A stretch of 64,000 nucleotides of DNA, taken from Streptomyces sp. AV19. GTDB lineage: Bacteria > Actinomycetota > Actinomycetes > Streptomycetales > Streptomycetaceae. The position numbers were made by a program, and so were the translations under genes. Each line of letters opens with the position of its first letter. Within the stretch, counting starts at the first letter, position 1. A model generated the notes under the pieces. The model was not told where the DNA came from and made no database searches. It worked only from the letters and a program-made list of their open reading frames with translations. The stretch covers positions 320,330 through 384,329 of the forward strand of contig NZ_JAEAMR010000006.1 of the NCBI RefSeq assembly GCF_015999245.1, given 5' to 3'. Positions 7,179 to 15,468 of the stretch are shown in pieces.

Positions 7179-8962
7179 GCGCCCGTCACCCGCTCCCGGA
7201 GGCGGCGGACGGAGACCTTGCCGCTCGTCGTCGTGGGGAACGAGTCGAACAGCTCGACGCGCGAGGGCCGTTTGTGCGCGGGCAGTTCCCCGCGCGCGGT
7301 GGCTATGACCTGTTTGCGCGTGCGCTGCGCGTCGAAGCCCTCGGCCACCTGGACGCAGGCGACGGCCTGTTCGAGGCCGCTGTCGTCGCGGGCGGCCACG
7401 ACGGCGCACGCCGCGACGCCCTCGACGCCGCGCACCACGTTCTCGATCTCGGCGGGGACGACCTTGTAGCCGCCGAGGTTGATGATGTCGTCGGCCCGGC
7501 ACAGGTAGGTGAAGGACCCGTCGGCCTCCTGCCGTGCCAGGTCGCCGGTGTACACGCCGCCGTCCACGAACGAGGACGCGTCGAGCCCCTCCCGGTTGAC
7601 GTAGCCGAGGGCGACGGTGGGGCCCGCGATGTGCAGCCGGCCGTCCTGCCCGGGGGGCAGCTCGGCGCCGGCGGTGTCGCGCACGGTGGCGCGGACGCCG
7701 GGCACGGGGAAGCCGAGCGGGCCGTCCGTCCGGCCCCGGGGCGGGGTGGTCAGGGCGACGTGCATGACCTCGGTGGCGCCGAAGCAGTCGACGAGGTCGG
7801 CCCCGGTCATCTCGCGGATGCGGGCGGCGAGTTGCGGGGGGCAGTGCTCGCCCGCGGTCGTGCACAGCCGCAGCGGGCCGTACACGTCGCGCTCCTCCTC
7901 GCCGAGGGCCAGCAGCGCGGCGTACAGGCGGGGGACGGAGGACAGCACGGTCGGACGGTGCGTGCGCAGCGCGTCGACGGTGACGTAGGGGTCGACGGTG
8001 CCCCGCACGAGGGCGGCACTGGCGCCGGCCGCGAGGACGCACAGGAAGGCGTTGCCGAATCCGTAGCCGAACGACAGGCGTGCCGTGGTCAGGAAGCGGT
8101 CCTCGGGGCGCAGTCCCAGGGTGTCGCCGAACCCGTCGATCATGGCGATGACGCCGGCGGCGGAGTGCCGGACCCCCTTGGGCGTTCCGGTGCTGCCCGA
8201 GGTGTACTGCACCAGCGTCTCGCCGTCGGCGGGCCAGACGTGCGCCGGTCCGGCCGCGGCGGGCCGCAGGACGGCCGGCGGCCGTGTTCCGGCGAGGTCC
8301 CGGCGGACGTCCTCGCCGTCGACGAGCGCGCGGCCGGCCTGCTTTTGGCGCAGGGCGGAGCGTTTGGCGTCGGTGCCGTCGAGGTGGACGATCCGGGCCG
8401 CGCAGTCCTCGGCCGCGAACGCGATGTCGTCGTCGCCGAGCAGGGGGCTGACCATGACCGGGACGGACCCGTTCCACCAGTGCCCGAGGACGGCCACCAC
8501 GGTGGCCACCGAGTCCTCCGCCAGCACGACGCCGCGCGTGCCCGGCGCGACTCCCGCCTCCGCCAGGGCGCCGGCGTAGCCGCGGGCCGCCTCGTACAGG
8601 GCAGCGTAGGTCACCGCGCCCACGTCCGGATCCGTATAGGAGAGCTGCTCGCCCCGTCCGGCGGCCAGTTGGCGGCCCACCAGGCGCTCGACGAGGTCGT
8701 GCCCCCGGGCGTCGAGGAGCGGCAGGACGTCGGACACGGAGCCGATGCGCGACGCCTCCCGCGCCGGGAGGGCGAGGCCGAACTCCTCCCGGATGCGGGT
8801 GACGGTCTCCACCTTCTCCAGGGAGTCCATGCCGAGTTCGTCCACCCACCGGTCCGAATCGCCCACTTCGGCCGCTTCCATTTCAAGAACCGTTGCCACG
8901 ATTTCGCGGAGGCGATCGCGTGCGGCGCTCGCTCGTGTAGTCAGTGGGGCTTCCGTGGTCAC
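7175..8962 (-). CDS. Aryl-acid-type adenylate-forming ligase with N-terminal ACP domain
   Basis: This is a 595-residue fusion. Residues about 12-80 form an ACP with the phosphopantetheine serine at position 47 (ELGMDSLEKVE). From about residue 100 on it is a class I adenylate-forming enzyme with VQYTSGSTGTPKGV (P-loop), CFGATEVMHVALTT, YTGDLARQEADGSFTYLCRADD and a C-terminal TTSGKVS lysine. The GATEVMH and PLGFPVPG stretches resemble benzoate-CoA-ligase relatives, pointing to an aromatic or cyclic acid. The simplest reading is activation of a starter acid and its loading onto the fused ACP. GTG start, GGAAGGGAAG upstream. It is the first gene of the operon and diverges from the second ligase. 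Confidence 0.85.
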   Translation of the reverse strand: MTTEAPLTTRASAARDRLREIVATVLEMEAAEVGDSDRWVDELGMDSLEKVETVTRIREEFGLALPAREASRIGSVSDVLPLLDARGHDLVERLVGRQLAAGRGEQLSYTDPDVGAVTYAALYEAARGYAGALAEAGVAPGTRGVVLAEDSVATVVAVLGHWWNGSVPVMVSPLLGDDDIAFAAEDCAARIVHLDGTDAKRSALRQKQAGRALVDGEDVRRDLAGTRPPAVLRPAAAGPAHVWPADGETLVQYTSGSTGTPKGVRHSAAGVIAMIDGFGDTLGLRPEDRFLTTARLSFGYGFGNAFLCVLAAGASAALVRGTVDPYVTVDALRTHRPTVLSSVPRLYAALLALGEEERDVYGPLRLCTTAGEHCPPQLAARIREMTGADLVDCFGATEVMHVALTTPPRGRTDGPLGFPVPGVRATVRDTAGAELPPGQDGRLHIAGPTVALGYVNREGLDASSFVDGGVYTGDLARQEADGSFTYLCRADDIINLGGYKVVPAEIENVVRGVEGVAACAVVAARDDSGLEQAVACVQVAEGFDAQRTRKQVIATARGELPAHKRPSRVELFDSFPTTTSGKVSVRRLRERVTGA

Positions 8963-9154
8963 TGGTGGCTTCCCTTCCTGCCGGTGGCCAGAAAGCTATT
9001 GCGGCGCCGGCCGTCGCGGGAACCGCGTGAAGAGGTAGGCCGCCACCGGGCCCACCTACTCGATCAGGTAGTGCCGCAGGTCAACGCGCCGAACTAACGT
9101 CGTCCGCAGACGTGGTGCGACACATCAGGCGCACCGGATCCCGATCGAGGCCAG
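8963..9154. promoter_or_regulatory. Divergent promoter region of the biosynthetic locus
   Basis: These 192 bp separate the two diverging operons and must hold both promoters. The sequence near 9029-9076 has repeated AGGTAG/CTACCT-like words (GAGGTAGG, CCTACTC, AGGTAGTG) that form imperfect inverted and direct repeats, plausible regulator contacts. No consensus -35/-10 pair was convincing. Confidence 0.4.
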
Positions 9155-10852
9155 GTGAAGATGCCGCTCACGACGCGAACCATGCTCGACCAGGAGACCC
9201 GAACGCGCATTCATGAGGACCCCTCCGTGGGCGGCGGGAACGCCTGGCGCAAGGCCCTTGAACTGAGCCCCCACCCGGAGGCGGTCTGTCTGGTCGCCGA
9301 CCGTCCCATTTATCACCTCGACGGGACGCGGCAGTCGGAATTCAGCCTCGTCCAGCTCGACGAACTCGCCGAGGCGTGGGCGGCGTTCCACTGGGACCGC
9401 GGCGTGCGCGCACGCGACCGCGTCGTGGTCTACATCGAGGACTCCTTCGACGACCAGGTGCAACTGGCCGCGCTGGCCCGGATCGGCGCCATCCCCCTGC
9501 TCATCAACGGCCGCATGGACCCCGCGCTCGCGCTCGGCCTGATGGCCCGGGTGGACCCGGTCGGCCTGTACACCGACGCGGACCGGCTGGCGCTGCTCGA
9601 CGGCCGGCACGAGAAGCTGGCGGGCCTGCGCTGGACCGTCACCGACGAGGAGGCGCGCGGCCCGGGCCGGCGCACCCTCCCCGACGGCGCGCTGTACCGG
9701 CACGCCGACGACGACCCCGTCTTCCTGTGCCACTCCTCCGGCACGACCGGCAACCCCAAGCCCGTCATCTGGGCGCACCGGCAGAGCCTGCACGGCCCGG
9801 GCTGGCGGCTGTCCGTGCCCGAGGCCCCGAACGTGCTGCTCTCGGCGGCGCCCCAGTCCCACTCGTCCGCGATCGCGTACACCTTCTACTCGCTGCTGTG
9901 CGGACTGCCGCTGATCTCCTTCTCCGACCAGACCGGCGCCGGAGTGGCACGCGGCGCCCGGGAGCACCGGCCGACCCGCATCCTGGCGTTCAACCAGACC
10001 TACTCGGAACTCGCGGGCATGGAGCTGGACCCCGAGGACTTCACCTCGGTGCGCGAGTGGCAGAACACCGGTGACGCGGCGCACGACGCCCACATCCGCA
10101 AGCTGCTCCGCCACGGCCACCACCTCGTCGACGGCGAGCGCAGGCCAGGTTCGGTCTTCAGCGACGGCCTCGGCTCCTCGGAGCTGGGGTGGGCGACCCT
10201 GCGCCGCTACGTCGACCGGGACACCCCGCCCCGGCCGCGCTTCCTGGGCAACCCGGTTCCGGCCGGCGAGGTGGCGGTGCTGCGCGAGGACGGGACCGAG
10301 GCCGCGGACGGCGAGGTGGGCCTCTTCGGCCTGCGCAGCGCGTCCGTCATCCCCGGCTACTGGAACGACGCGGACACCTACTACCGCGGCAAACTGGCCG
10401 GTTACTGGCTCTCCGGCGACCTGGTGTACCGCGAGGGGGACGACTTCTTCCACGTCGACCGGGCCGTGGACGCGATCCGCACGCCCGACGGCGACGGCTA
10501 CTCGGTGCTCATGGAGGAGATCCTCCTGATGCACCTGGCCGAGGTCCGGGACTGCGCGGTGGCCGCCGGCCGCCTCGACGGCACCCCGGCGCCGGTGGCC
10601 GTGGTCAGGGCGGCGGAAGGAGCGGACCCCGGGGACCTGCTGAAGCGCGCCAACGCGGCGCTGTCGGCGGCCGGTCAGCCCCCGCTGGCCCTGCTGGAGA
10701 TCGCCGCTGACGAGTCGGGCATCCCGGTCGGCCCCACCGGCAAGGTCCTCAAGCGCGAGCTGCGCGAGAAGTACGCCGACCTCGCCGACTACGCGGCCAC
10801 CGGCACGGCGGCCTTCGCCACCGCCGGCGTCGGGGGCGCTGTCGCCCGATGA
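9155..10852 (+). CDS. Class I adenylate-forming acyl/aryl ligase
   Basis: The protein has about 565 residues. Motifs in order are FLCHSSGTTGNPKPVIWAH (P-loop), VLLSAAPQSHSSAIAYTFY, SDGLGSSELGW, GLFGLRSASVIPGYWND, YWLSGDLVYREGDDFFHVDRAVD and a C-terminal PVGPTGKVLKRELRE with the catalytic lysine. It would make an acyl-AMP and pass it to CoA, a carrier protein or an amine. The family motif SSELG differs from the aryl-type TEVMH of the divergent ligase, so the substrate is probably different. The start is GTG 9155 (GAGG 5 bases upstream) or in-frame ATG 9161. It is the first gene of a coupled run with the thioesterase and exporter. Confidence 0.82.
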   Translation: MKMPLTTRTMLDQETRTRIHEDPSVGGGNAWRKALELSPHPEAVCLVADRPIYHLDGTRQSEFSLVQLDELAEAWAAFHWDRGVRARDRVVVYIEDSFDDQVQLAALARIGAIPLLINGRMDPALALGLMARVDPVGLYTDADRLALLDGRHEKLAGLRWTVTDEEARGPGRRTLPDGALYRHADDDPVFLCHSSGTTGNPKPVIWAHRQSLHGPGWRLSVPEAPNVLLSAAPQSHSSAIAYTFYSLLCGLPLISFSDQTGAGVARGAREHRPTRILAFNQTYSELAGMELDPEDFTSVREWQNTGDAAHDAHIRKLLRHGHHLVDGERRPGSVFSDGLGSSELGWATLRRYVDRDTPPRPRFLGNPVPAGEVAVLREDGTEAADGEVGLFGLRSASVIPGYWNDADTYYRGKLAGYWLSGDLVYREGDDFFHVDRAVDAIRTPDGDGYSVLMEEILLMHLAEVRDCAVAAGRLDGTPAPVAVVRAAEGADPGDLLKRANAALSAAGQPPLALLEIAADESGIPVGPTGKVLKRELREKYADLADYAATGTAAFATAGVGGAVAR

Positions 10853-11322
10853 CCGAGACCCCGGCTTTCCCGCGGCAGGAACCGATCACCGACCCGGACG
10901 AACTGGCCCGCTGGATCAGCAGACCCGGCGCCCCGGAGACCCTCGCCGCGCGCATGGGCATCAAACTTCTGGAGGCCTCGCCCCACCGCCTGGTCGGCAC
11001 GATGCCGGTGGCGGGGAACAAACAGCTCTACGGCCTGCTGCACGGCGGCGCGTCCGTGGTCCTCGCGGAGACGCTGGGCTCCATCGGCGCGGCCCTGCAC
11101 GCCGGCGGCGGCCACATAGCCCTGGGCGTGGACATCAACGCCACGCACCACCGCGCGGTGCGCGGAGGCATCGTCACCGGGGTGGCGACCGCTCTCAACC
11201 TCGGGCCGGCCACGGCCTCGTACGACGTGGCCGTCCTCGACGAGGCGGGTAATCGCACGTGCACGGCGCGGATTACAGTCACTCCGAACACTTCGCAGCG
11301 CATGCAACGAGGAAAGAAATGA
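10849..11322 (+). CDS. PaaI-type hotdog thioesterase
   Basis: This 157-residue single hotdog domain carries LLHGGASVVLAETLGSIG, the HGG-x6-E active-site block of PaaI/acyl-CoA thioesterases, and ALGVDINATHHRAVRGG. It would release an acyl or aryl thioester, or proofread mis-loaded carrier proteins. A dehydratase role, as in other hotdog proteins, is less likely because the PaaI motif is intact; note, however, that no other dehydratase is seen in the locus. Its ATG overlaps the ligase stop by 4 bp (10849-10852) and its stop overlaps the exporter ATG by 4 bp, indicating coupling. Confidence 0.85.
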   Translation: MTETPAFPRQEPITDPDELARWISRPGAPETLAARMGIKLLEASPHRLVGTMPVAGNKQLYGLLHGGASVVLAETLGSIGAALHAGGGHIALGVDINATHHRAVRGGIVTGVATALNLGPATASYDVAVLDEAGNRTCTARITVTPNTSQRMQRGKK

Positions 11323-12806
11323 CAGATGCTGATTCCCGGGCGACCGCTTCGATCCCTTCGGGCGAGGGCAGTTCCGGGCAGCCGAAAGCAGTGCGGGGCG
11401 CGTCCATGGGCGCGGTGCTCGCGGTCCTGTTAGCGGGCACCTTCATCACCCAGTTCGACTTCTTCGTGGTCAACGTGGCGGCGCCGTCCCTCCAGGACGA
11501 CCTCGGAGCGGGCGGCACGGCACTCGAACTCATCGTGGGCGGCTACGCCTTCGCGCTCGCCAGCGGCATGGTCACCGGGGGGCGCCTCGGTGACCTGCTG
11601 GGCCACCGCAGGATGTTCGCGACAGGCATGGCGGGATTCGGAATGGCCTCCCTGCTGTGCGGGATCGCCATGACACCCGGGCAGTTGATCGCCGCACGGC
11701 TCGTGCAGGGCTTCACCGGCGCCGCGATGGCGCCGCAGGTCCTCGCCACCATCACCGCGACCTTCGCCCCCACGGAGCGCCCCCGGGCCATCGCCGCCTA
11801 CGGAGTGACGGCGGGCATCGGCTCGATCGCGGGCCAGCTGCTCGGCGGCCTGCTGCTCGACGCCGATGTGGCCGGGCTCGGCTGGCGGGCCATCTTCCTG
11901 GTCAACGTCCCGATCTGCGCGGTCGTCGCGCTGCTCGCCCCCCGGATCCTGCCCGCCTCCCAGCCGCGTCGCGGCACCGGCCTCGACCCGGTCGGGGCGC
12001 TGGGACTGAGCGTCTCGCTCGGCATGGTCCTCGTCCCGCTGGCCCTGGGGCACTCGTCCGGCTGGGCCGCCTGGACCTGGCTGTGCATGGCCGGCGGGGC
12101 CGTGCTCATGGCGCTGACCCTGGGGTGGGAGCAGCGGCTCGGCACGCGGGGCGGGGATCCCGTCCTCGACCTGTCGCTGTTCCGCGGACCGTCGTTCCGG
12201 GCGGGCATCGTCGCCGGCGCGGCCTTCTATGTCTACTTCGGCAGCTTCATCTTCACGCTCACCCTGCTCCTGCAGGGCGGCCTCGACCTGAGCCCGGTCC
12301 GCGCCGGCCTCGCCTTCACCCCGATGGGAGCCGCCTACATGGTGACGTCCATCGCGGGCAAGAAGTGGTCGGCCCGCTACGGCATGAACGCCCTCATCGC
12401 CGGCAGCGCGGTGACGGCCGTCGGCCTGCTGATCCTCGTCCTGCGGCTGCACACGGCCGGCGCGGACACCGGCGTGGCCTGGATCTGCGGATGCCTGACC
12501 CTGGTCGGCCTGGGCAACGGCGTGGTGCTGCCCTCGCTCATCGGTGCCGCCCTGCTGCAAGTGCCCGCGAACAAGGCCGGCATGGCGTCCGGGGCGCTCA
12601 CCACGGCGCAGCAGTTCGCCAGTTCGGCCGGTGTCGCCGCCGTCGGCGCGCTGTTCTTCGCCGTCGCCGGTGACCGCGCGCCCGGCACCTCGTACGCGGA
12701 CGCCATGGTGTGGGCCGCGTCCGTGTGCCTGGCCATGTGCCTCGTCGTGATGAGCATGCTGGGGATCTTCCGCCGCATCGCCGGCCGCCCGGCGCCGACG
12801 AACTGA
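11319..12806 (+). CDS. MFS drug/metabolite exporter, DHA2 (14-TM) type
   Basis: The 495-residue permease has many hydrophobic segments, the motif A GRLGDLLGHRRMF after TM2, motif C-like GITAG/GSIAGQLLGGLL in TM5, and a 14-TM size. It probably exports the product of the adjacent biosynthetic genes by proton antiport. The ATG at 11319 overlaps the thioesterase stop, with GGAAAG upstream. A rare TTA leucine codon occurs at 11430-11432 near the start, so efficient translation should need the bldA tRNA. A hairpin terminator overlaps its stop codon. Confidence 0.9.
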   Translation: MTDADSRATASIPSGEGSSGQPKAVRGASMGAVLAVLLAGTFITQFDFFVVNVAAPSLQDDLGAGGTALELIVGGYAFALASGMVTGGRLGDLLGHRRMFATGMAGFGMASLLCGIAMTPGQLIAARLVQGFTGAAMAPQVLATITATFAPTERPRAIAAYGVTAGIGSIAGQLLGGLLLDADVAGLGWRAIFLVNVPICAVVALLAPRILPASQPRRGTGLDPVGALGLSVSLGMVLVPLALGHSSGWAAWTWLCMAGGAVLMALTLGWEQRLGTRGGDPVLDLSLFRGPSFRAGIVAGAAFYVYFGSFIFTLTLLLQGGLDLSPVRAGLAFTPMGAAYMVTSIAGKKWSARYGMNALIAGSAVTAVGLLILVLRLHTAGADTGVAWICGCLTLVGLGNGVVLPSLIGAALLQVPANKAGMASGALTTAQQFASSAGVAAVGALFFAVAGDRAPGTSYADAMVWAASVCLAMCLVVMSMLGIFRRIAGRPAPTN

Positions 12807-12828
12807 CGTTCCGTCAGTTCTTCCTTTT
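12800..12828 (+). terminator. Rho-independent-like terminator at the exporter stop codon
   Basis: GAACTGACG (12800-12808) and CGTCAGTTC (12812-12820) form a perfect 9-bp stem with a 3-nt loop, followed by TTCCTTTT. The exporter TGA lies inside the left arm. This would end or attenuate the ligase-thioesterase-MFS transcript before the FAD gene. Confidence 0.7.
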
Positions 12829-12949
12829 CCGTCATCCACCGCCCGGATCCGGGCCCACCTCGCCCGTGGGCCTGGTTCCGCATGCCCCCGTCAGTGCCGC
12901 ACACCCCGATCCAGCCACCGCAACAGGCAAACCAGGAGGAGTTCCGGCC

Positions 12950-14929
12950 GTGATCGCCAGACCGCACACCATATGCCTCGTCGGCGCGGGGCCGCGTGGC
13001 CTGTCCGTGCTGGAACGACTCTGCGCCAACGCCGGCCGGGCAGCCGCCGGCACGGACGTCCACATCCACGTCGTCGACCCGTACGCCCCCGGAGCGGGCG
13101 GCGTGTGGCGCACCGACCAGTCCCGGCAGCTGCTGATGAACACCGTGGCCGGCCAGATCTCGGTGTTCACCGACGCGAGCGTCGATCTGGAGGGGCCGCT
13201 GGAGCCCGGGCCCAGCCTGTACGAGTGGGCGCGGGCGCTGCTCGCCGGCGAGGCCGACGACGCGTGCCTCGGCGAGCCGCGCCGTGACGTCCTCGCGGAG
13301 GCACGGGAGCTCGGCCCCGACAGCTATCCCACCCGCGCCTTCTACGGGCAGTACCTGCGCTGGGTCCACGCGCGGATCGTGGCCGGCGCACCGTCCTCGG
13401 TCACCGTGACGGAACACCGTACCCGGGCCGTGGCCCTGCGGGACGAGCAGGACGGCACCACGGACACCCCCCGGCAGGCCGTCGTGCTGGCGGACGGCAC
13501 GGAACTGCGGCATCTCGACGCCGTCGTCCTCGCCCAGGGCCACCTGCCGGCCCGGGCCTCGCGCGCCGACCGCGACCTGGCCGCACGGGCGGCGCGCCAC
13601 GGGATCCACCACGTCCCGCCGGCCAACCCCGCGGACGTCGGCCTCGGCGCGATCCGCCCCGGCCAGGCGGTGATCGTGCGGGGTCTGGGGCTCAACTTCT
13701 TCGACTACATGGCACTGTTCACCGCCGGCCGGGGCGGTTCCTTCACGCGGTCCGCCGGGCGGCTCGTCTACCACGCGTCGGGCAACGAGCCGCGCCTGTA
13801 CGCGGGTTCGCGGCGAGGGATCCCCTACCACGCGCGCGGCGAGAACCAGAAGGGCCCGCACGGCCGCCACGAGCCGCTGCTGCTGACCCCGGAGCGCATC
13901 GCCGCTCTGAAGGCCCGCGCCGCCCGGCAGTCCGGCCTCGACTTCGAGCGCGACATCTGGCCCCTGGTCGCCAAGGAGGTCGAGACGGTCTACTACCGCA
14001 CCCTGCTCGCCTCCCGGCAACTCACCCTGCAAGCACGGTGTTTCGAGAGCGCGTACGTGCACGCCCCGTGGGGCACCGGCGAGGAGCAGCGCATCCTCGA
14101 CGCCCACGACATCGGGGAGAAGGACCGCTGGGACTGGGACCTGCTCGCCCGGCCGTACCGGGACGAGGAGTTCAGCGGCCCCGCCGCCTTCGAGTGCTGG
14201 CTGCTCGACCGGCTGCGCCAGGACGTGGCCGAGGCCCGGGCCGGCAACGTGCACGGTCCGCGCAAGGCCGCCCTGGACGTGCTGCGCGACCTGCGCAACG
14301 AGATACGGCAGCTGGTCGACCACGGCGGACTGCACGGGGACTCGCACCGCGACGCTCTCGACGGCTGGTTCACCCCGCTCAACGCGTTCCTGTCCATCGG
14401 TCCGCCGACGCGGCGCGTCGAGGAGATGACCGCCCTGATCGAGGCCGGCGTCCTGTCCGTCGTCGGTCCCGGGATGCGGGTGGACGTGGACGGGGCGACC
14501 GGTGCCCTCACCGCGCACTCGCCCGTGGTGCCCGGTTCCGGGGTCCGTGCCGAAGCCATTGTCGAGGCCCGGCTGCCCGAGATCACACTGCGCGGCACCG
14601 GCGACGCGCTGCTGCGGAGCCTGCTGGACGCGGGGGAGTGCGCCCCGTACCGGATCAGGACCCGGGACGGCGGGTGGCACGAGACCGACGGGCTCGCCGT
14701 CACCCCCCGCCCCTTCCGGCTCCTGGACGCCCGGGGCCGCGCGCACCCGCGGCGCTTCGCCTTCGGCGTGCCCACCGAGTCCGTGCACTGGGTGACCGCG
14801 GCCGGCATCCGCCCCGGGGTCAACTCCGTCACCCTCACCGACTCCGACGCCATCGCGCGGGCCGTCCTCGCCTGCTCCGGCGCGGCCCTGGACGGCCGGG
14901 GCGCCGGACGGACAGGGGCGGTCGCCTGA
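12950..14929 (+). CDS. Large FAD/NAD(P)-binding protein
   Basis: The protein has 659 residues. The N-terminus TICLVGAGPRGLSVLERL is a Rossmann GxGPxGL site as in the NAD_binding_9 group of flavoproteins. PYAPGAGGVWRTDQS, LLMNTVAGQISVFTDAS and IVRGLGLNFFDYMALF follow, and a C-terminal domain ends GVPTESVHWVTAAGIRPGVNS. Members of this family are found in actinobacterial pathways but are poorly characterised; an oxidation, hydroxylation or N-oxidation role is conceivable, not shown. The GTG at 12950 has AGGAGGAG about 9 bases upstream. It lies 143 bp after the exporter, beyond a terminator, and is itself followed by a strong terminator. A distant relative sits at 55005-56510. Confidence 0.7.
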   Translation: MIARPHTICLVGAGPRGLSVLERLCANAGRAAAGTDVHIHVVDPYAPGAGGVWRTDQSRQLLMNTVAGQISVFTDASVDLEGPLEPGPSLYEWARALLAGEADDACLGEPRRDVLAEARELGPDSYPTRAFYGQYLRWVHARIVAGAPSSVTVTEHRTRAVALRDEQDGTTDTPRQAVVLADGTELRHLDAVVLAQGHLPARASRADRDLAARAARHGIHHVPPANPADVGLGAIRPGQAVIVRGLGLNFFDYMALFTAGRGGSFTRSAGRLVYHASGNEPRLYAGSRRGIPYHARGENQKGPHGRHEPLLLTPERIAALKARAARQSGLDFERDIWPLVAKEVETVYYRTLLASRQLTLQARCFESAYVHAPWGTGEEQRILDAHDIGEKDRWDWDLLARPYRDEEFSGPAAFECWLLDRLRQDVAEARAGNVHGPRKAALDVLRDLRNEIRQLVDHGGLHGDSHRDALDGWFTPLNAFLSIGPPTRRVEEMTALIEAGVLSVVGPGMRVDVDGATGALTAHSPVVPGSGVRAEAIVEARLPEITLRGTGDALLRSLLDAGECAPYRIRTRDGGWHETDGLAVTPRPFRLLDARGRAHPRRFAFGVPTESVHWVTAAGIRPGVNSVTLTDSDAIARAVLACSGAALDGRGAGRTGAVA

Positions 14930-14958
14930 GCCCTCGCGCAGCACCGCCGCCCGTACCC

Positions 14959-14996
14959 AGGAGCGGGAGCCGGATCCCCACCCGGCTCCCGCTCCT
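14959..14996 (+). terminator. Strong hairpin terminator
   Basis: AGGAGCGGGAGCCGG (14959-14973) pairs perfectly over 15 bp with CCGGCTCCCGCTCCT (14982-14996) across an 8-nt loop, 30 bp after the stop codon of the FAD gene. There is no long U tract, as is usual in streptomycetes. Confidence 0.75.
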
Positions 14997-15468
14997 GTCG
15001 TTTGCGCTTCGTGTCGTTCGCGTTGCGCAAAGAACGGCCCGGCTCCCGGAGGTGACAGTTCCGGGACCAAGTGCGGACCGATCATGAGCCGTCGCGACCG
15101 CGAACCCGTCCGTTCGGCCCGCCCGGCGGAGGGCGAATCCGGCGTTCCCCGGTTGTTCCCCCGGGCTTCGTCCGCCATGAACCATCCCTCCATGGCCGCC
15201 CGTTGGGCAAAGTATTCCAACGCTCCCATAGTGGTTGGTACCTGAACGTAGTTTTGCCTGGTCATTAGTGCGGCGTGGAGTACCATCTCGTGCGTTGCCC
15301 CCACGGCCGTCGGCGCGCGCTCAGGCGGTATGCCGTAGCGCTCGGTCGGCCGTACTCGTGCGTAACTTGGAGCGAGGTGAGCCGATTTGATTGTGACGGA
15401 TTCTCCGGGCCTGCGTCGCCCGGTCAACTGACTATCAAAATCGGCCGCTACACACTAACGGGTGTCAA
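14997..15468 (+). promoter_or_regulatory. Long upstream region of the LuxR-family regulator
   Basis: These 470 bp carry no credible gene. The part around 15200-15275 is clearly less GC-rich than its surroundings (ATTCCAACGCTCCCATAG, ATTAGTG), the kind of island that marks a promoter. An untranslated leader or upstream regulator sites are likely; no consensus -35/-10 pair was convincing. Confidence 0.4.

Noticed and set aside
12377..15427. Long minus-strand frame opposite the exporter and FAD genes
   Set aside because: Shadow of strongly supported plus-strand genes; it crosses a terminator and carries no family motif.
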